Source: Bacteroidota bacterium (GTDB taxonomy: Bacteria; Bacteroidota; Bacteroidia; Flavobacteriales; Crocinitomicaceae). Taken from it: a stretch of DNA of 64,000 nucleotides. The position numbers and the translations under genes were made by a program. A model generated the notes under the pieces. That model worked only from the letters and a program-made list of their open reading frames with translations. It was not told the DNA's origin and searched no databases. The stretch covers positions 1 to 64,000 of the forward strand of contig JAKQEZ010000471.1 in assembly GCA_029558435.1 (NCBI GenBank), given 5' to 3'. Shown here one piece after another: positions 61,981 to 64,000 of this stretch; the stretch's first letter is position 1; each line of letters opens with the position of its first letter.

Positions 61981-64000
61981 TTAAAATTCAAATCCAATTG
62001 ATACGTTAAATGTAGTTCCTTGACCAAAGAAAACACCTGCAGAAGCAGCGTCAAAACCACTTCCATTTTGGTTGTTTTTAGCGTCAGAGATATACAAGCT
62101 GTTTAATATATTAAATACATTTGCTCTAAAAGCCAATGCTGATTTTTTAAATTTAAGCGTATAACCTGCGTGAGCTGAAAGCAAGCCATAACTAGGTATT
62201 TTCCATGATTCTTTTCCGCCATTTGCTCCAGTTAAACTAAATGGATCAAAGTCAGAATAATATCTATCGAAGAAGGTGTATTTAGCTGTGATGTAAGCAT
62301 TTTTTACAAATTCCCAACGTAAGGATGCCGCATAAGTGGATTGTGCTGAGTTACCAACGTGAACACCTTTGGCATCAAAAGTGAATTTTGTTCCCAACAC
62401 ATCAATAGTTTCTGCCGACTGCCACGTCCAATCACCATAAGAACCCATTACTTCTAATGTTAAGCTTTTAATGATGCGGTATGCAACATCCAATTCAATA
62501 CCCATGTGCAAAGCATCCATCCCATTTACGTTAGCACGAACAAAAGTCCCTGGGTCGTTTGGATCTGGTACGTTTACACCAAAAGGAAAAGGTTTGTTTT
62601 TCCAATAAGTAAAATAACCATTGGCATTAATAGACACTTTTTTGCTTCTAAAACCATATCCAGCTTCAAGTGCATATACTTTTTCGTTGACAATTGTACT
62701 AAAAACTTCGTTGGTATTGTTATCAACAACATTGCTAAACAACGGTGTTCTGTCTAAATAACCAAGGTTTAAAAACACATTGTTTTTCTCATTAATATTG
62801 AAATTGGTTCCTGCTTTTACTGTAAAACCTGTTCTCCAAACTGTTTTTGTTTGGTTGTATTTCAACTCTTTAGATGAATGGCTGTAAATTTTTCCGTCAT
62901 AAACAATAGATGAATCTTTTGCACCAATGTAAATGATAGTGTCGCCTACATGCAATTCTTTCTTTTTAAAATAATCAATTCCTTTATAGCTGTTTGCAAC
63001 AAAAGATACATTAGCAAAAGCATTCCAACGGCCTTTTGAAAATTCAGCTTGTGCAAAACCACCTATCCATTGCATCAAAGCATCACGGTGACTTTGATAG
63101 GCTTCCCAACCTAGTTTGTCACCTTCACGCATCATTTGAGAAGGGTTGTTCAAGTTTTGATTACTTACAAAATAATCACCTCCCAATAAATTAGTTAACT
63201 CTGTATAGTGCGTTCCTTTGTACCATCTGTAATCCACCCCACCTGCAAAATTCCAATCAGAGTTGATTTTATAATCTACTTGCGATACACCTCCAGCCCA
63301 AATATGGTTGTTAACCATAGAAACCAACACTTGAGAAGATTTTAACTCAGTAGTGCTATACAATGGGTCGATTGAAGGGTATTTAGATCCAAAAAAAGTA
63401 ACCTCTTGGTTGTTTCTAATAATCGTATCCCAAGCAATGGTTCCATCTTCTTTGTAAATGATTCCACCTGAGTTTTTCTCACGCTCACCTCCACCACGAC
63501 CTATGGAAACATACGCAGTGTTTGTCCATGAAACTTTTTCGTTTATTTTCCAAAAATCACGCAATGTTACTTGTGGTTTGTGGTAATAATTTCTTCTGGC
63601 AGCCATAATTTTTTGCTTGCCGTTTCCATCCGTATAGTAACCATAATGCTGGTTGTAACGAATTCCATGATCCAATGCACCTGTTGTGTCGATGCCTAAT
63701 TTGTTGGCATATTTTGCACTCCAGTAAGTTATTTTTTGGTTGTAGGAACGTTGTGCATGCTGTTGAGGTGCACCAAAAGCACTCAATGAAAGCACATGGT
63801 TTTTTAATTTCTTTTGTATTTTTAAGTAGTAGAATCCACCTTGTGTGTTTAATCCATCCACCCATCCGTTTCCTTGCTTATAGGATGCAGACATTACAAA
63901 TCCCCATCCATTTTTAAGCATTCCAGAACGGTAAGAGAAAGATGTTCTAAAGAAGTTTCCAGAGCCATATTCTTGTTGAATTTTACCACCAGCATTACCA
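61981..64000 (-). CDS. TonB-dependent receptor, C-terminal part (partial)
   Basis: 672 residues of an outer-membrane barrel are visible; the frame stays open to the window end, so the N-terminus (signal, any carboxypeptidase-like domain and plug) lies outside. The sequence is a series of long amphipathic beta strands (YLKIQKKLKNHVLSLSAFGAPQQHAQRSYNQKITYW, AEFSKGRWNAFANVSFVAN) with long loops and ends FGQGTTFNVSIGFEF, the aromatic-ending last strand of such receptors. Substrates are iron complexes, vitamins or oligosaccharides; no SusD gene is seen nearby, so a SusC role is not supported. The endonuclease gene follows after 12 bases on the same strand. Confidence 0.9.
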   Translation of the reverse strand, partial: GNAGGKIQQEYGSGNFFRTSFSYRSGMLKNGWGFVMSASYKQGNGWVDGLNTQGGFYYLKIQKKLKNHVLSLSAFGAPQQHAQRSYNQKITYWSAKYANKLGIDTTGALDHGIRYNQHYGYYTDGNGKQKIMAARRNYYHKPQVTLRDFWKINEKVSWTNTAYVSIGRGGGEREKNSGGIIYKEDGTIAWDTIIRNNQEVTFFGSKYPSIDPLYSTTELKSSQVLVSMVNNHIWAGGVSQVDYKINSDWNFAGGVDYRWYKGTHYTELTNLLGGDYFVSNQNLNNPSQMMREGDKLGWEAYQSHRDALMQWIGGFAQAEFSKGRWNAFANVSFVANSYKGIDYFKKKELHVGDTIIYIGAKDSSIVYDGKIYSHSSKELKYNQTKTVWRTGFTVKAGTNFNINEKNNVFLNLGYLDRTPLFSNVVDNNTNEVFSTIVNEKVYALEAGYGFRSKKVSINANGYFTYWKNKPFPFGVNVPDPNDPGTFVRANVNGMDALHMGIELDVAYRIIKSLTLEVMGSYGDWTWQSAETIDVLGTKFTFDAKGVHVGNSAQSTYAASLRWEFVKNAYITAKYTFFDRYYSDFDPFSLTGANGGKESWKIPSYGLLSAHAGYTLKFKKSALAFRANVFNILNSLYISDAKNNQNGSGFDAASAGVFFGQGTTFNVSIGFEF

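Noticed and set aside
61981..64000. SusC-type sugar receptor
   Set aside because: No SusD gene or glycosidase is next to it in the window, and the N-terminal domain that would help decide lies outside.

Overview
This window comes from an AT-rich member of the Bacteroidota, most likely a flavobacterium-like lineage. Three things point there. Many secreted proteins end in type IX secretion (T9SS) C-terminal sorting domains of type A or type B. Several genes belong to families typical of the phylum (PorP/SprF, Omp28-like, a fused DAHP synthase/chorismate mutase, a PBP1-LysM protein). At least sixteen genes or candidate transcripts are preceded by the Bacteroidota -7 box TAnnTTTG. No rRNA, CRISPR array, intact prophage or intact insertion sequence was seen; one tRNA (Gln) is present.

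Layout. 1-1250: a ParE-type toxin-antitoxin pair and a metal-binding lipoprotein. 1445-5340: the sdhCAB operon for a type B succinate:quinone oxidoreductase. 5400-11950: two large secreted T9SS proteins flanking a small Xre-type regulator, with a decayed gene tail nearby. 12040-18026: housekeeping genes (rfaE2, a flippase-like protein and panD in one operon; a YciO/Sua5 protein; guaA; a LysM-PBP1 surface protein). 18052-28540: mfd, a sirtuin, and four T9SS or otherwise secreted proteins, including a metalloprotease and a cysteine protease. 28690-33107: one operon with a permuted-papain lipoprotein, a KdpDE-like two-component system and the potassium transporter kup. 33530-37372: a candidate small RNA, then an orphan RprY-like regulator overlapping tsaB, then DAHPS-CM and aroA.

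37378-40715 is an accessory block on the minus strand: small hypothetical proteins, a DUF1016 nuclease interrupted by one in-frame stop, and a HigBA toxin-antitoxin pair. 40858-45427 holds a PorP/SprF plus OmpA pair linked to T9SS or gliding and a membrane protein of unknown function. 45656-57455 is again mostly housekeeping: metG, an O-antigen ligase-like protein, a Ctp protease, rnpA, a rhomboid, a SixA-like phosphatase, superoxide dismutase, tRNA-Gln, pnp, rpsO and a Crp-like regulator. The end carries two FKBP isomerases, a secreted endonuclease I and the 3' part of a TonB-dependent receptor that runs off the window.

No complete new multi-gene defence or metabolic system could be shown. 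The observations most worth following are a promoter-hairpin unit at 33532-33618 that looks like a small RNA or attenuator, a 19-base tRNA-Gln footprint at 53615-53633, the relic of a T9SS gene tail at 5403-5453, KdpDE-like regulators attached to kup instead of kdpFABC, and an OmpA protein with an added DUF1573-like domain. Predictions were made by reading the sequence only; no database search was run.
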